A DNA stretch of 16,047 nt from Oscillibacter sp. (GCA_009773995.1 VSMY01000059.1:1-16047); one strand, 5' to 3'. Positions 1 to 7,040 are shown, counted from the stretch's first letter. The notes: a model not told the origin generated them from the letters alone. Numbers and translations are program-made.

Positions 1-22
1 ATGCTAAATTCTCTTCTCAACA

Positions 23-60
23 GATTTTTGGGAGAACTTCCAAAATCAGACAGTTTTTTT
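23..60 (+). terminator. Possible terminator-like hairpin of an upstream gene
   Basis: An A/T-rich inverted repeat (arms GATTTTtGGGA at 23-33 and TTCCAAAATC at 38-47, one bulged T, 4-nt loop) is followed six bases later by a run of T at 54-60. It could end transcription arriving from the left of the window. The gap between stem and T tract and the weak A/T pairs make this uncertain. Apart from this hairpin nothing was recognised in positions 1-120. Confidence 0.3.
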
Positions 61-123
61 GGTGAATTGCTTTAAATGCGGCCGTTTTCAACGTTCCCGC
101 GAAAAATATCGAAAACTTCCCTC

Positions 124-152
124 TTGCATTTCTCCACCCCCTGTGCTATAAA
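124..152 (+). promoter_or_regulatory. Sigma-A promoter of the T-box/deacetylase/pheST operon
   Basis: The -35 box is TTGCAT (124-129) and the -10 box is TATAAA (147-152), with a 17-base spacer. Transcription would start near 159, just upstream of the T-box leader. The region 110-180 is A/T-rich against a very G+C-rich background. No second promoter is evident between the leader terminator and the deacetylase start. Confidence 0.75.
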
Positions 153-164
153 TAATTAGGTATA

Positions 165-406
165 TTACTAATCCGCAATGAACGGGAAAATAACGATCAC
201 GCCTCGCCAAGAGAGGAAGGGCCGCCGGCTGCAAGCCCTTCTGCAAGGCGCCGTTTGGTTCGCCCGGGAGCCGCCGTGGAGACACGGCCGGTCCGCCCTC
301 CGTTACCGGGGCCTCGAGGGCGCGCCGCATGGCGCGAATTTGGGTGGTACCGCGGAAGGGCTTGCCTTTCGTCCCATGATTCTGGGGCGGAGGGTTTTTC
401 TTTTTC
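165..406 (+). ncRNA. T-box riboswitch leader, tRNA-Phe (UUC) specific
   Basis: This is a cis-acting leader RNA that reads the charging state of tRNA. The apical part of Stem I is visible: CGCC 205-208 pairs with GGCG 247-250, and AAGGGC 217-222 pairs with GCCCTT 235-240. The AGAG motif lies between the two helices and a GGCTG-type terminal loop at 223-234. The likely specifier codon is TTC at 259-261, just before the GGGAGC segment that usually follows the specifier. The T-box core GGGTGGTACCGCGG is at 342-355. Its TGGT (345-348) would pair with the ACCA end of uncharged tRNA-Phe, the last T matching an A discriminator base. The downstream pheS and pheT agree with a Phe specifier. Uncharged tRNA should stabilise the antiterminator and allow transcription of the operon. 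An 80-codon open frame inside the leader is not considered a gene. Confidence 0.95.
365..406 (+). terminator. Regulated intrinsic terminator of the T-box leader
   Basis: An 11-bp stem with G-U pairs (365-375 with 384-394) encloses an 8-nt loop (376-383). A pyrimidine tract with two T runs follows at 395-406. It lies directly after the T-box core, as expected for the terminator that competes with the antiterminator. It ends about 40 bases before the deacetylase start codon. Confidence 0.9.
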
Positions 407-445
407 CCTCTCCCGCTTGACTTTCTGAGAAAGGACCTGACTGCC

Positions 446-1348
446 ATGTATTCCCTTCCCCTGGCGCTGGCATTGTCCCTGACGCTGTCGGTCTCCGCCC
501 CCTTTTCTCCCGCCGTCACCGCCGCCGCCGTCCCGGAGCCGCCCGCCGTCCAGGTCCGGCAGGCCGCTGTCCCGGAGGCTCCCAAGGTCCGTCCCTCCTC
601 CCCGGAGGGCGCGCCGGTGGCCTACGAGCTCCGGCTGCCGGTGCTGATGTACCACCACGTGGTCTACGACTGGCAGGAGTGCAACGAGATGACCGTCACC
701 GAGGGGCGGCTGGAGCAGGATCTCCAGTGGCTGGCGGAGAGCGGCTATGAGGCCGTCCTCCCCCGGGAGCTGGCGGCGGGAGCGCCCCTGCCGGAAAAGC
801 CCGTCCTTATCACCTTTGACGACGGTTACCGGAGCAACTACGAGCTGGCCTATCCCCTTCTCCAAAAGTACCAAACCAAGGCCGCCATCGCCGTCATGGC
901 CTATATGCAGGACAACCCTGGGGGAAACTTCCTCACCTGGGACATGTGCCGGGAGATGACCGCCTCCGGCCTGGTGGAGATCGGCTCCCACGGCTACGCC
1001 ATCCACAACCTGGACGGGCGCATGGGGAACTTCGTCCCCGGCCAGGCCAACGGCGTCCAGCGGCGGAAGGGGGAGAGCGATAACGACTTCTACTGCCGGG
1101 TCCTGGACGACCTCCGGTACAGCTTCGACCGCATCGCCCAGGAAACCGGGGCCCCGCCCACCTACTTCGCCTATCCCTTCGGCAAGACGGACCCGGACGC
1201 CGACGCCTATTTGGAGTCCCTCTTTCCCCTGACGGTGGTGACGGGGCCGGGCAAACACGCCGCGAACCTCTCCAAGGGGCTCCACAAGCTGCCCCGCTTC
1301 ACCGTCACCATGGAGCGCTCCCTCGCGGCGCTGCTGAAAAATACCTGA
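446..1348 (+). CDS. Exported polysaccharide deacetylase (NodB domain, PgaB/IcaB-like)
   Basis: The 300-residue product is predicted to remove acetyl groups from a cell-surface polysaccharide or peptidoglycan outside the membrane. A hydrophobic N-terminus (about residues 1-28) resembles a signal peptide or anchor, although it lacks the usual basic residues. A Pro/Ala-rich linker (about 29-60) follows. The NodB domain starts at LPVLMYHHV (64-72). Motif 1 is ITFDDGY (122-128), with D125 as likely catalytic base and D126 as metal ligand. Motif 2 is EIGSHGYAIHNL, with H182 and H187 as metal ligands. FAYPFGK (241-247) and LPRFTV near 288 complete the fold. The start is supported by AGAAAGGA at 428-435. 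It is the first gene behind the Phe T-box, 32 bases before pheS, with no intervening terminator. The substrate cannot be told from sequence. Confidence 0.9.
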   Translation: MYSLPLALALSLTLSVSAPFSPAVTAAAVPEPPAVQVRQAAVPEAPKVRPSSPEGAPVAYELRLPVLMYHHVVYDWQECNEMTVTEGRLEQDLQWLAESGYEAVLPRELAAGAPLPEKPVLITFDDGYRSNYELAYPLLQKYQTKAAIAVMAYMQDNPGGNFLTWDMCREMTASGLVEIGSHGYAIHNLDGRMGNFVPGQANGVQRRKGESDNDFYCRVLDDLRYSFDRIAQETGAPPTYFAYPFGKTDPDADAYLESLFPLTVVTGPGKHAANLSKGLHKLPRFTVTMERSLAALLKNT

Positions 1349-1380
1349 GCCAACACATCCAAGAAAAGGAGTACCACGAT

Positions 1381-2406
1381 ATGAAAGAACAGTTGGAAGC
1401 CATCCGCAAGGGGGCCCTGGAGGCCATCGCCGCCGCCCAGGAGACCGCCGGGCTGGAGGCCCTCCGGGTCAAGTACCTGGGCAAGAAGGGCGAGCTTACC
1501 GCCGTCTTAAAGCAGATGGGCGGCCTGTCCGCCGAGCTGCGCCCCGTCATGGGCCAGCTGGCCAACGACGTCCGGGCCAGCCTGGAAACCGCCATCGAGA
1601 GCCAGTCCGCCGTCCTCTCCCAGAAGGCCCTGGAGGCAAAGCTCACGGCGGAGGCCGTGGACGTGACTATCCCTGGGCGCAAGCCCCCCATGGGCCACAA
1701 GCACCCCATGTATTCCGTGCTGGACGAGATGAAGGAGATTTTCCTGAACATGGGCTTTGAAATCATGGACGGCCCGGAAATCGAGCAGGCGGATTACAAC
1801 TTCACCAAGCTCAACGCCCCGGAGAACCACCCCTCCCGGGACTGGACGGACACCTTCTACCTGACGGAGGACTCCTCCGTCCTCCTCCGGTCCCAGACCT
1901 CCCCCATGCAGATCCGGGCTATGGAGGGCTACGGCGTGCCCATCCGCATGATCTCCGCCGGGCGGGTGTACCGCAAGGACGAGGTGGATGCCACCCACTC
2001 CCCCATGTTCCACCAGATCGAGGGCCTGGTGGTGGACAAGGGCATCACCATGGCGGACTTGAAGGGGACGCTGAACGCCGTCATCCGGGAGATTTACGGC
2101 CCGGAGACCGTCACCCGCTTCCGGCCCCACCACTTCCCCTTCACGGAGCCCAGCTGCGAGGTGGACATCCAGTGCTATAAATGCGGCGGCAAGGGCTGCC
2201 CCACCTGCAAGGGCGAGGGCTGGATTGAAATCCTGGGCGCGGGCATGGTCCACCCCAAGGTGCTGCGGGGCTGCGGCGTCGACCCGGAGGAGTATTCCGG
2301 CTTCGCCTTCGGCATGGGCCTGGAGCGCCTGGCTTTGGGGCGGTATAAGATTTCCGACATGCGGCTGATCTTCGAGAACGACGTCCGCTTCTTAGAGCAA
2401 TTTTAA
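1381..2406 (+). CDS. pheS: Phenylalanine-tRNA ligase alpha subunit
   Basis: The 341-residue catalytic subunit of the (alpha-beta)2 enzyme attaches phenylalanine to tRNA-Phe in the cytoplasm. The N-terminal coiled-coil arm (about 1-95) is Ala/Glu/Leu-rich. The class II core begins at HPMYSVLDEM (108-117). The segment ISAGRVYRKDEVDATHSPMFHQ (191-212) carries the ATP-site motif 2 region and its loop. FRPHHFPFTEPS (247-258) and GFAFGMGLERLAL (307-319, motif 3) follow. Four cysteines, C265/C268/C273/C276 (CxxC-x4-CxxC), form a zinc-knuckle-like insert, which as far as I recall is common in Firmicutes PheS. An AAGGAG ribosome binding site lies about nine bases before the ATG. It lies 32 bases after the deacetylase and 34 before pheT, so all three share the T-box transcript. 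Length is typical. Confidence 0.98.
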   Translation: MKEQLEAIRKGALEAIAAAQETAGLEALRVKYLGKKGELTAVLKQMGGLSAELRPVMGQLANDVRASLETAIESQSAVLSQKALEAKLTAEAVDVTIPGRKPPMGHKHPMYSVLDEMKEIFLNMGFEIMDGPEIEQADYNFTKLNAPENHPSRDWTDTFYLTEDSSVLLRSQTSPMQIRAMEGYGVPIRMISAGRVYRKDEVDATHSPMFHQIEGLVVDKGITMADLKGTLNAVIREIYGPETVTRFRPHHFPFTEPSCEVDIQCYKCGGKGCPTCKGEGWIEILGAGMVHPKVLRGCGVDPEEYSGFAFGMGLERLALGRYKISDMRLIFENDVRFLEQF

Positions 2407-2440
2407 CCCACCGCCAAATTGAAATGAGGAGATACAAGCT

Positions 2441-5134
2441 ATGAAGCTATCCCGTAAATGGTTACAAGAATTCGTCGACGTGGGCCCGGTCAGCGACCGG
2501 GATTTCGCCGAGGCCATGACCATCTCCGGCTCCAAGGTGGAGGTCACCGAGGACCTGGGAGCGGAGATCAAAAACGTGGTGGTGGGCCGCATCGACAAGA
2601 TGGAGCGCCACCCGGACAGCGACCACATGTGGGTCTGCCAGATTGATATCGGCCAGGACGAGCCCGTCCAGATCGTCACCGGGGCCTGGAACATCCACGA
2701 GGGGGACCTGGTCCCCGTGGCCAAGGACAACTCCTGGCTCCCCGGCGGCAAGCACATCACCCGGGGCAACCTCCGGGGCGTGAAGTCCAAGGGCATGCTC
2801 TGCTCCTTGAAGGAGCTGAACCTGGACGAGCGGGACTTCCCCTATGCCGTTATCACCGCCGCCGCCCTGCTGAACGACTATAAGCCCATCGACCCGGCGA
2901 AGCCCTCCATCCCGGCGGACATCCAGCCGGGGCACAAGATCTTCGGGCCCGTGGTCTGCGGCAGGGTTGTCAGCCTGAGCAGCGCCGGGGAAAACGGCTG
3001 GTCCTGCGGCGTTGACATCGGGGGATCTTTGCAGTCCTTCTTCACTCCCTGCTGCAACGTCCATGAGGGCGACCTGGTGGCCTACAATACCAAGGCCCAT
3101 ACGCTCTGCACCCTGGCGGATCTCCGCGCGGAGCAGAAGGAATTCCCCCACTGCATCCCCGACGGCATCTTTGTCCTCCACGAGGACTGCAAGCCGGGGG
3201 ACGACATCCGCCCCGTCATCGGCGCGGACGACCATGTGGTGGAATTTGAAATCACCCCCAACCGCCCGGACTGCCTCAGCGTTATCGGCCTTGCCCGGGA
3301 GGCGGCGGCAACCTTCGATAAGCCCCTCAAGCTCCACGACCCGGAGGTCAAGGGCGGGGCCGACGGCTCCCTGCCGGAGCTCCTGGATGTGGAGACCCCG
3401 GACGGCGACCTCTGCCCCCGGTACACCGCCCGGATGGTGCGGAACGTGAAAATCGCCCCCTCCCCCAAGTGGATGCGGGAGCGCCTCCGGGCCAACGGGG
3501 TGCGGCCCATCAACAACATCGTGGACATCACCAACTACGTCATGCTGGAATACGGCCAGCCCATGCACGCCTTTGACTACCGCTATGTCCAGGGCGGGAA
3601 AATCGTGGTCCGCCGGGCCAAGGCCGGTGAGAAGCTCACCACCCTGGACAACAACCTTCGTGAGCTGACTCCGGACATGCTGGTCATCGCCGACGACACC
3701 CGTGCCGTGGGCCTGGCGGGGGTCATGGGCGGACTGAACAGCGAGATCGTGGAGGACACCGCGGACGTGGTCTTCGAGTCCGCCAACTTCGACGGGGCCT
3801 GTATCCGCAAAACCGCCCTGGCCTTAGGGATGCGGACGGAGGCTTCCGCCAAGTTTGAAAAGGGCCTGGACATCCTCAACACCCTCCCCGCCGTGAACCG
3901 GGCCTGTGAGCTGGTGGAGCTGCTGGGGGCCGGCGAGGTGGTGGACGGCGTCATCGACATCTTAAACTACGTCCCCAACCCGGTCACCGTCAAATTTGAG
4001 CCGGAGAAAATGAACCGCTTCCTGGGGGTGGACATCCCCGAGGAGGACATGCGGAAAACTCTGGCGGCCCTGGGCTTCGGCCTGGAGGGGGACGTCATCA
4101 CCGTGCCCTCCTGGCGCTCCGACGTGGAGCACTGGTCCGACATCGCCGAGGAGGCCGCCCGGTTCTACGGGTACAACAACATCCCCAACACCCTTTCCGC
4201 CGGGCTCAACGAGCGCCGGGGCTGGAACCCCGTCCAGCAGGCGGAGAACGCCGCCGGGGCCCTCTGCCGGGGGATGGGCTACAGCGAGATCATCACCTAC
4301 TCCTTCATCAGCCCCGCCTATTACGACAAAATCAACCTCCCGGCGGACTCCCCCCTCCGGGACTCCATGAAGATTCTCAACCCCCTGGGGGAGGACACCT
4401 CCATCATGCGCACCACCACCCTGCCCTCCATGCTGGAGATCCTGGCCCGGAACTGCCACTACCGGAACAAATCCGCCCGCCTCTACGAGCTGGGCCGGAC
4501 CTATTTCGCCAAGAACGACGGCTCCGGCATGGCCGACGAGCCCAAGGTGCTGTCCCTGGGGGCCTATGGCGGCGGCATGGACTTCTTCGGGATGAAGGGG
4601 GCCGTAGAGGCCGTGCTGGAGGGCCTGCGGATTGATGGCTTCCGCTTTGAGGCGGAAGCCGGGAACCCCTCCTATCACCCCGGCCGCTGCGCCAGGGTCT
4701 ACCGGGGAGGCTTCCTCCTGGGCACTCTGGGCCAGATTCACCCCGCCGTGGCGGAGAACTACGATGTGGACTGCGAGCTCTACGCCGCCGAGCTGGACTT
4801 CAACGCCCTCCTCCAAAGCATGGGCGGCACGCCGGTCTATGAGCCCCTGCCCCGCTTCCCCGCCGTCACCAGGGACATCGCCCTGGTCTGCGACAAGTGT
4901 CTCCCTGTGGGCAAGCTGGAGGAGTGCATCTGCCGGGGGGCCAAGGGCCTCCTGAAGGCCGTGAACCTCTTCGACGTCTACACCGGCAAGGGCGTGCCCG
5001 AGGGAAAGAAGAGCGTGGCTTTCAATCTGGAGCTCCGGGCCGACGACCGCAGCCTCACCTCCCAGGAGGCCGACGAGGACGTGAAGGGCATCCTGGACCT
5101 GCTGGCGAAGGAGCTGGACTCCGTCCTGCGCTGA
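2441..5134 (+). CDS. pheT: Phenylalanine-tRNA ligase beta subunit with an extra OB-fold-like insert
   Basis: The beta subunit binds tRNA-Phe and edits mischarged Tyr-tRNA. At 897 residues it is roughly 95 longer than the usual 790-805. Domain order: N-terminal tRNA-binding OB fold (about 40-135), a second related segment (about 138-240, see repeat entry), VVEFEITPNRPDCLSV at the B1/B3 junction (267-281), and the B3/B4 editing region (about 325-490, with INNIVDITNYVMLEYGQPMHAFD and GVMGG). Then come B5 (about 515-585, VPSWRSDVEHWSDIAEEAARFYGY at its end), the catalytic-like core (about 600-790) and the FDX-ACB anticodon-binding domain (about 801-896, starting RFPAVTRDIAL). The frame is open throughout and conserved motifs flank the insert. 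The insert is therefore probably real protein rather than a sequencing error. GAGGAG at about 2426 supports the start. Confidence 0.97.
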   Translation: MKLSRKWLQEFVDVGPVSDRDFAEAMTISGSKVEVTEDLGAEIKNVVVGRIDKMERHPDSDHMWVCQIDIGQDEPVQIVTGAWNIHEGDLVPVAKDNSWLPGGKHITRGNLRGVKSKGMLCSLKELNLDERDFPYAVITAAALLNDYKPIDPAKPSIPADIQPGHKIFGPVVCGRVVSLSSAGENGWSCGVDIGGSLQSFFTPCCNVHEGDLVAYNTKAHTLCTLADLRAEQKEFPHCIPDGIFVLHEDCKPGDDIRPVIGADDHVVEFEITPNRPDCLSVIGLAREAAATFDKPLKLHDPEVKGGADGSLPELLDVETPDGDLCPRYTARMVRNVKIAPSPKWMRERLRANGVRPINNIVDITNYVMLEYGQPMHAFDYRYVQGGKIVVRRAKAGEKLTTLDNNLRELTPDMLVIADDTRAVGLAGVMGGLNSEIVEDTADVVFESANFDGACIRKTALALGMRTEASAKFEKGLDILNTLPAVNRACELVELLGAGEVVDGVIDILNYVPNPVTVKFEPEKMNRFLGVDIPEEDMRKTLAALGFGLEGDVITVPSWRSDVEHWSDIAEEAARFYGYNNIPNTLSAGLNERRGWNPVQQAENAAGALCRGMGYSEIITYSFISPAYYDKINLPADSPLRDSMKILNPLGEDTSIMRTTTLPSMLEILARNCHYRNKSARLYELGRTYFAKNDGSGMADEPKVLSLGAYGGGMDFFGMKGAVEAVLEGLRIDGFRFEAEAGNPSYHPGRCARVYRGGFLLGTLGQIHPAVAENYDVDCELYAAELDFNALLQSMGGTPVYEPLPRFPAVTRDIALVCDKCLPVGKLEECICRGAKGLLKAVNLFDVYTGKGVPEGKKSVAFNLELRADDRSLTSQEADEDVKGILDLLAKELDSVLR
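2576..3172 (+). repeat. Internal duplication of the tRNA-binding OB-fold region within pheT
   Basis: At protein level two segments align by eye. Copy A is residues 46-139 (VVVGR, then VCQIDIG, IHEGDLV, LCSLKELNLDERDFPYAV). Copy B is residues 171-244 (VVCGR, then SCGVDIG, VHEGDLV, LCTLADLRAEQKEFPHCI). Copy B lacks about 20 residues between the HEGDL and LC motifs, where copy A has the PGGKHI...LRGVKSKGM segment. The DFPYA sequence that normally runs straight into an acidic DGIF-type segment is split. DFPYAV ends copy A, while the expected continuation DGIFVL appears only after copy B. The DNA copies are diverged, so the duplication is not recent. Confidence 0.75.
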
Positions 5135-5184
5135 TCTGGAGGGGCTTCCAGTAAAAATCTTTCGTAAAATTCCCGCCGAAACCC

Positions 5185-5213
5185 TTTACAGTCCGGGAAA
5201 AATCGAGTATACT
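5185..5213 (+). promoter_or_regulatory. Sigma-A promoter of ireB
   Basis: TTTACA (5185-5190) and TATACT (5208-5213) are separated by exactly 17 bases. A start site near 5220 would give a short leader of about 25 bases before the ATG at 5246. No strong terminator was seen after pheT, so some readthrough from the T-box operon is possible. Confidence 0.8.
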
Positions 5214-5245
5214 AGGACGTAACCAGAAAGGAAGGTGGTGTACCT

Positions 5246-5491
5246 ATGGACGATTTCACCAGAAAGTTCAGTCTTGCCCTGGAAAAGGACGAGGAGATCC
5301 ATCAGATTCTCTCCAGCGTCTACAAATCCCTGGAGGAGAAGGGCTATAACCCCATCAATCAAATCGTGGGCTATATCCTGTCCGAGGACCCCACCTATAT
5401 CACCAACCACAACAACGCCCGGACCCTGATCCGCAAGATCGACCGGGACGAGCTGCTGCAGGTGCTGGTACGGAAGTATCTGGGCCAGTAA
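5246..5491 (+). CDS. ireB: IreB family regulatory phosphoprotein (UPF0297)
   Basis: The 81-residue protein matches the small cytoplasmic IreB/UPF0297 family almost end to end. The signature block YNPINQIVGYILSEDPTYITNHNNARTLIRKIDRDE (about 35-69) is clear. In Enterococcus, IreB is a substrate of the PASTA-domain Ser/Thr kinase IreK and modulates cephalosporin resistance. There, two N-terminal threonines are phosphorylated. Here the N-terminus MDDFTRKFSL offers only T5, with S9 nearby. An AGGAAGGTGG ribosome binding site (about 5228-5237) supports the start. An upstream in-frame-free alternative at 5235 belongs to another frame. In many Firmicutes ireB lies by alaS and ruvX; here it is monocistronic with its own promoter and terminator. 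No kinase or phosphatase gene is in the window. Confidence 0.95.
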   Translation: MDDFTRKFSLALEKDEEIHQILSSVYKSLEEKGYNPINQIVGYILSEDPTYITNHNNARTLIRKIDRDELLQVLVRKYLGQ

Positions 5492-5529
5492 CAAAAAGAG
5501 TTACAAATTGTCATCAATTTCGACGCGCA

Positions 5530-5587
5530 TCCCGTGGAACACGGTCTGCCGCCCCCCAAGGCGGAGGCCGTATTTCACGGGATTTTT
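5530..5587 (+). terminator. Composite hairpin terminator after ireB
   Basis: Three nested stems line up in one long hairpin: TCCCGTG 5530-5536 with CACGGGA 5576-5582, ACGG 5541-5544 with CCGT 5568-5571, and CCGCC 5549-5553 with GGCGG 5560-5564. TTTTT (5583-5587) follows at once, with more T-rich sequence after it. It begins about 38 bases after the ireB stop codon. The structure and U-tract fit an intrinsic terminator, unusually elaborate because of its internal loops. Confidence 0.75.
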
Positions 5588-5652
5588 GCGTTTCTTGTCG
5601 GATATGCCCAAATCGCTTTCCTCTTTTTCGTCAAAATGCTTAGATTCCATTG

Positions 5653-5681
5653 TTGACAAAACGGGAAAAAGATGTTACAAT
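5653..5681 (+). promoter_or_regulatory. Strong sigma-A promoter of the 102-residue gene
   Basis: A perfect -35 box TTGACA (5653-5658), a 17-base spacer and a -10 box TACAAT (5676-5681) are present. The start site would be near 5688, giving a leader of about 24 bases. This is the closest match to consensus in the window. Confidence 0.88.
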
Positions 5682-5711
5682 TTGGTTACAAAATTTTTCG
5701 GGGAGGTTTTT

Positions 5712-6020
5712 ATGGCTGGAAGCAAGAACAGCAAAACCGAAGGCCTTATGTATAAGGGCCATCCGCTTCGCCGGGCAGGGAATCTGATCTACTACGGCAC
5801 GATGGCTGAAAAATATATCATCATGATGCAGGTGCTGGAGACGAAGAAGGAGCAGGACCTGGACCTGGCCTCCAAGGTCTCCATCCAGCTCCAGCTCACG
5901 GACCCGGACCTGAAGTCCCGTGACCGGGTGGTCAAGAGAAGCGAGAAGGACAGCCTTTACGCGGCGATGGACATCGCCACCGTCTGGCTGAACCGGGCCC
6001 TGGCAGGCAAGGAGAAATAA
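5712..6020 (+). CDS. Conserved hypothetical protein, 102 residues
   Basis: I do not recognise a named domain. The family type, a small protein beginning near MYKGHPLRRAGNLIYYG (13-29), resembles conserved unnamed proteins of clostridia. It is soluble, with no signal peptide or membrane segment. Basic residues are frequent. The middle (about 33-63) looks like a beta/alpha sandwich with KYIIMMQVL and SIQLQLTDPD. The C-terminus SLYAAMDIATVWLNRALA (81-98) is probably a helix. The start at 5712 is fixed by GGGGAGGT at 5699-5706 and by the promoter at 5653-5681. A longer in-frame reading from 5508 would run through that promoter and the ireB terminator and is not used. It lies 57 bases upstream of the NlpC/P60 gene, probably on the same transcript. 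The function is unknown. Confidence 0.88.
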   Translation: MAGSKNSKTEGLMYKGHPLRRAGNLIYYGTMAEKYIIMMQVLETKKEQDLDLASKVSIQLQLTDPDLKSRDRVVKRSEKDSLYAAMDIATVWLNRALAGKEK

Positions 6021-6077
6021 AGCCGGCCGCTTACCCCAACCGTTTTACAAACGATACGAGAAAGGAAGCTACCACTT

Positions 6078-6989
6078 ATGAATCGACTTGCTGGAAAGGC
6101 CGCCAAGGTTCTGGCGCTCACTTTCATGACCATGCTCTGCCTGACGCTGACGGCCTTCGCCGCCGACGGGGACCCCCTGGTGGTGGGCATCGGCAAAACC
6201 ACCGGCTCCTCCCTCCGCCTCCGGTCCGCCCCCTCTCTGGACGCCTCCGTCATCACCATGCTGGACAAGGACTGGATCATCGCCGTACTGGGCGAGGAGG
6301 ACGGCTGGTATCATGTGGCCCACAACGGGGACGACGGATACGTCTCCGCCGACTTCTTCACCAAGGATGAGGCAACCGAGTTTGAGTACTACGGCCGGAT
6401 CAACGCCCGGGGCGTCAACGTCCGGGCCGAGGGAAACCTGGACGCCGAAATCGTCAACAACCTGGGCCTGAACAGCGGCGTCACCGTCATCGGGATTGAA
6501 AATGGATGGTATAAAATCACCGGACAATACGGCGACGGCTATGTCCGCAGCGACTACATAAGCCTGACCAACCAGACTCCCCTGACCCCCGGCGCCAGCG
6601 TGGGCGACAGCAACATCGTGGACTTCGCCCGGCAGTATCTGGGCACCCGGTACAGCTACGGCGGCGCGGCCCCCGGCGGCTTCGACTGCTCCGGCTTCAC
6701 CATGTATGTGTACAAGCAGTTCGGCGTGTCCCTGCCCCACACGGCCACCGGCCAGTGGCAGAGCGGTCTGGGCACCCGGGTGTACAGCCTGGGCGAGCTC
6801 CAGCCCGGCGACCTGGTGTTCTTCAACGACCCCAGCCGCAACGCCGGAAAGGCCTGCTCCCACGCGGGCATCTACGTGGGCGGCGGCCAGATGATTCACT
6901 CCTCCTCCTCCCGGAGCGGCGGCGTGATCTACTCCGACCTGACGGACGGCTACTACAATACATACTTCGTAGGCGGCATCCACATCTAA
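6078..6989 (+). CDS. Secreted SH3b-SH3b-NlpC/P60 cell-wall hydrolase
   Basis: The 303-residue exported enzyme is predicted to cleave peptidoglycan stem peptides as a gamma-D-glutamyl-diamino-acid endopeptidase (C40 family). A signal peptide spans about 1-29, with a likely cut after AFA. Two bacterial SH3 domains follow (about 36-95 and 106-163); each has an LRLRSAPS- or VNVRAEGN-like start and a DGYV ending, and they likely bind the wall. The catalytic NlpC/P60 domain occupies about 178-303: C204 in FDCSGF is the nucleophile, H262 in SHAGIYVG the base, and H274 in QMIHS the third residue. AGAAAGGAAG at 6059-6068 supports the start. It probably shares a promoter with the preceding 102-residue gene and ends at a strong terminator. 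All catalytic residues are present. Confidence 0.95.
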   Translation: MNRLAGKAAKVLALTFMTMLCLTLTAFAADGDPLVVGIGKTTGSSLRLRSAPSLDASVITMLDKDWIIAVLGEEDGWYHVAHNGDDGYVSADFFTKDEATEFEYYGRINARGVNVRAEGNLDAEIVNNLGLNSGVTVIGIENGWYKITGQYGDGYVRSDYISLTNQTPLTPGASVGDSNIVDFARQYLGTRYSYGGAAPGGFDCSGFTMYVYKQFGVSLPHTATGQWQSGLGTRVYSLGELQPGDLVFFNDPSRNAGKACSHAGIYVGGGQMIHSSSSRSGGVIYSDLTDGYYNTYFVGGIHI

Positions 6990-7008
6990 AATTCTTTAGG
7001 GGTATGAT

Positions 7009-7040
7009 AAGAGACACGGCTTACGCCGTGTCTCTTTTTT
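7009..7040 (+). terminator. Intrinsic terminator after the NlpC/P60 gene
   Basis: A perfect GAGACACGGC stem (7011-7020 with 7025-7034) with a TTAC loop is followed by TTTTTT (7035-7040). It lies between the stop codon at 6989 and the end of the convergent anti-sigma gene at 7047. In the opposite direction the T tract is weak, so it serves mainly the plus strand. Confidence 0.93.

Noticed and set aside
84..116. Inverted repeat GTTTTC/GAAAAC upstream of the T-box promoter as an operator.
   Set aside because: Six-base arms with a 21-base spacer in A/T-rich DNA are easily expected by chance.
178..420. An 80-codon plus-strand open frame in the leader.
   Set aside because: It lies wholly within the T-box RNA, crosses its stems and terminator, and has no ribosome binding site. 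The frame is a by-product of high G+C.
197..1285. A 362-codon minus-strand open frame opposite the T-box and deacetylase.
   Set aside because: Composition is low-complexity Gly/Val/Arg/His as expected for antisense of a G+C-rich gene. It would overlap the T-box and a well-supported gene.
5136..5151. Hairpin CTGGA/TCCAG just after pheT as a terminator.
   Set aside because: Only five base pairs with a 6-nt loop, followed by A-rich rather than T-rich sequence; too weak to call.
5508..5711. Upstream extension of the 102-residue gene to an ATG at 5508.
   Set aside because: It would translate through the ireB terminator and the consensus promoter at 5653-5681. A strong ribosome binding site exists only before 5712.
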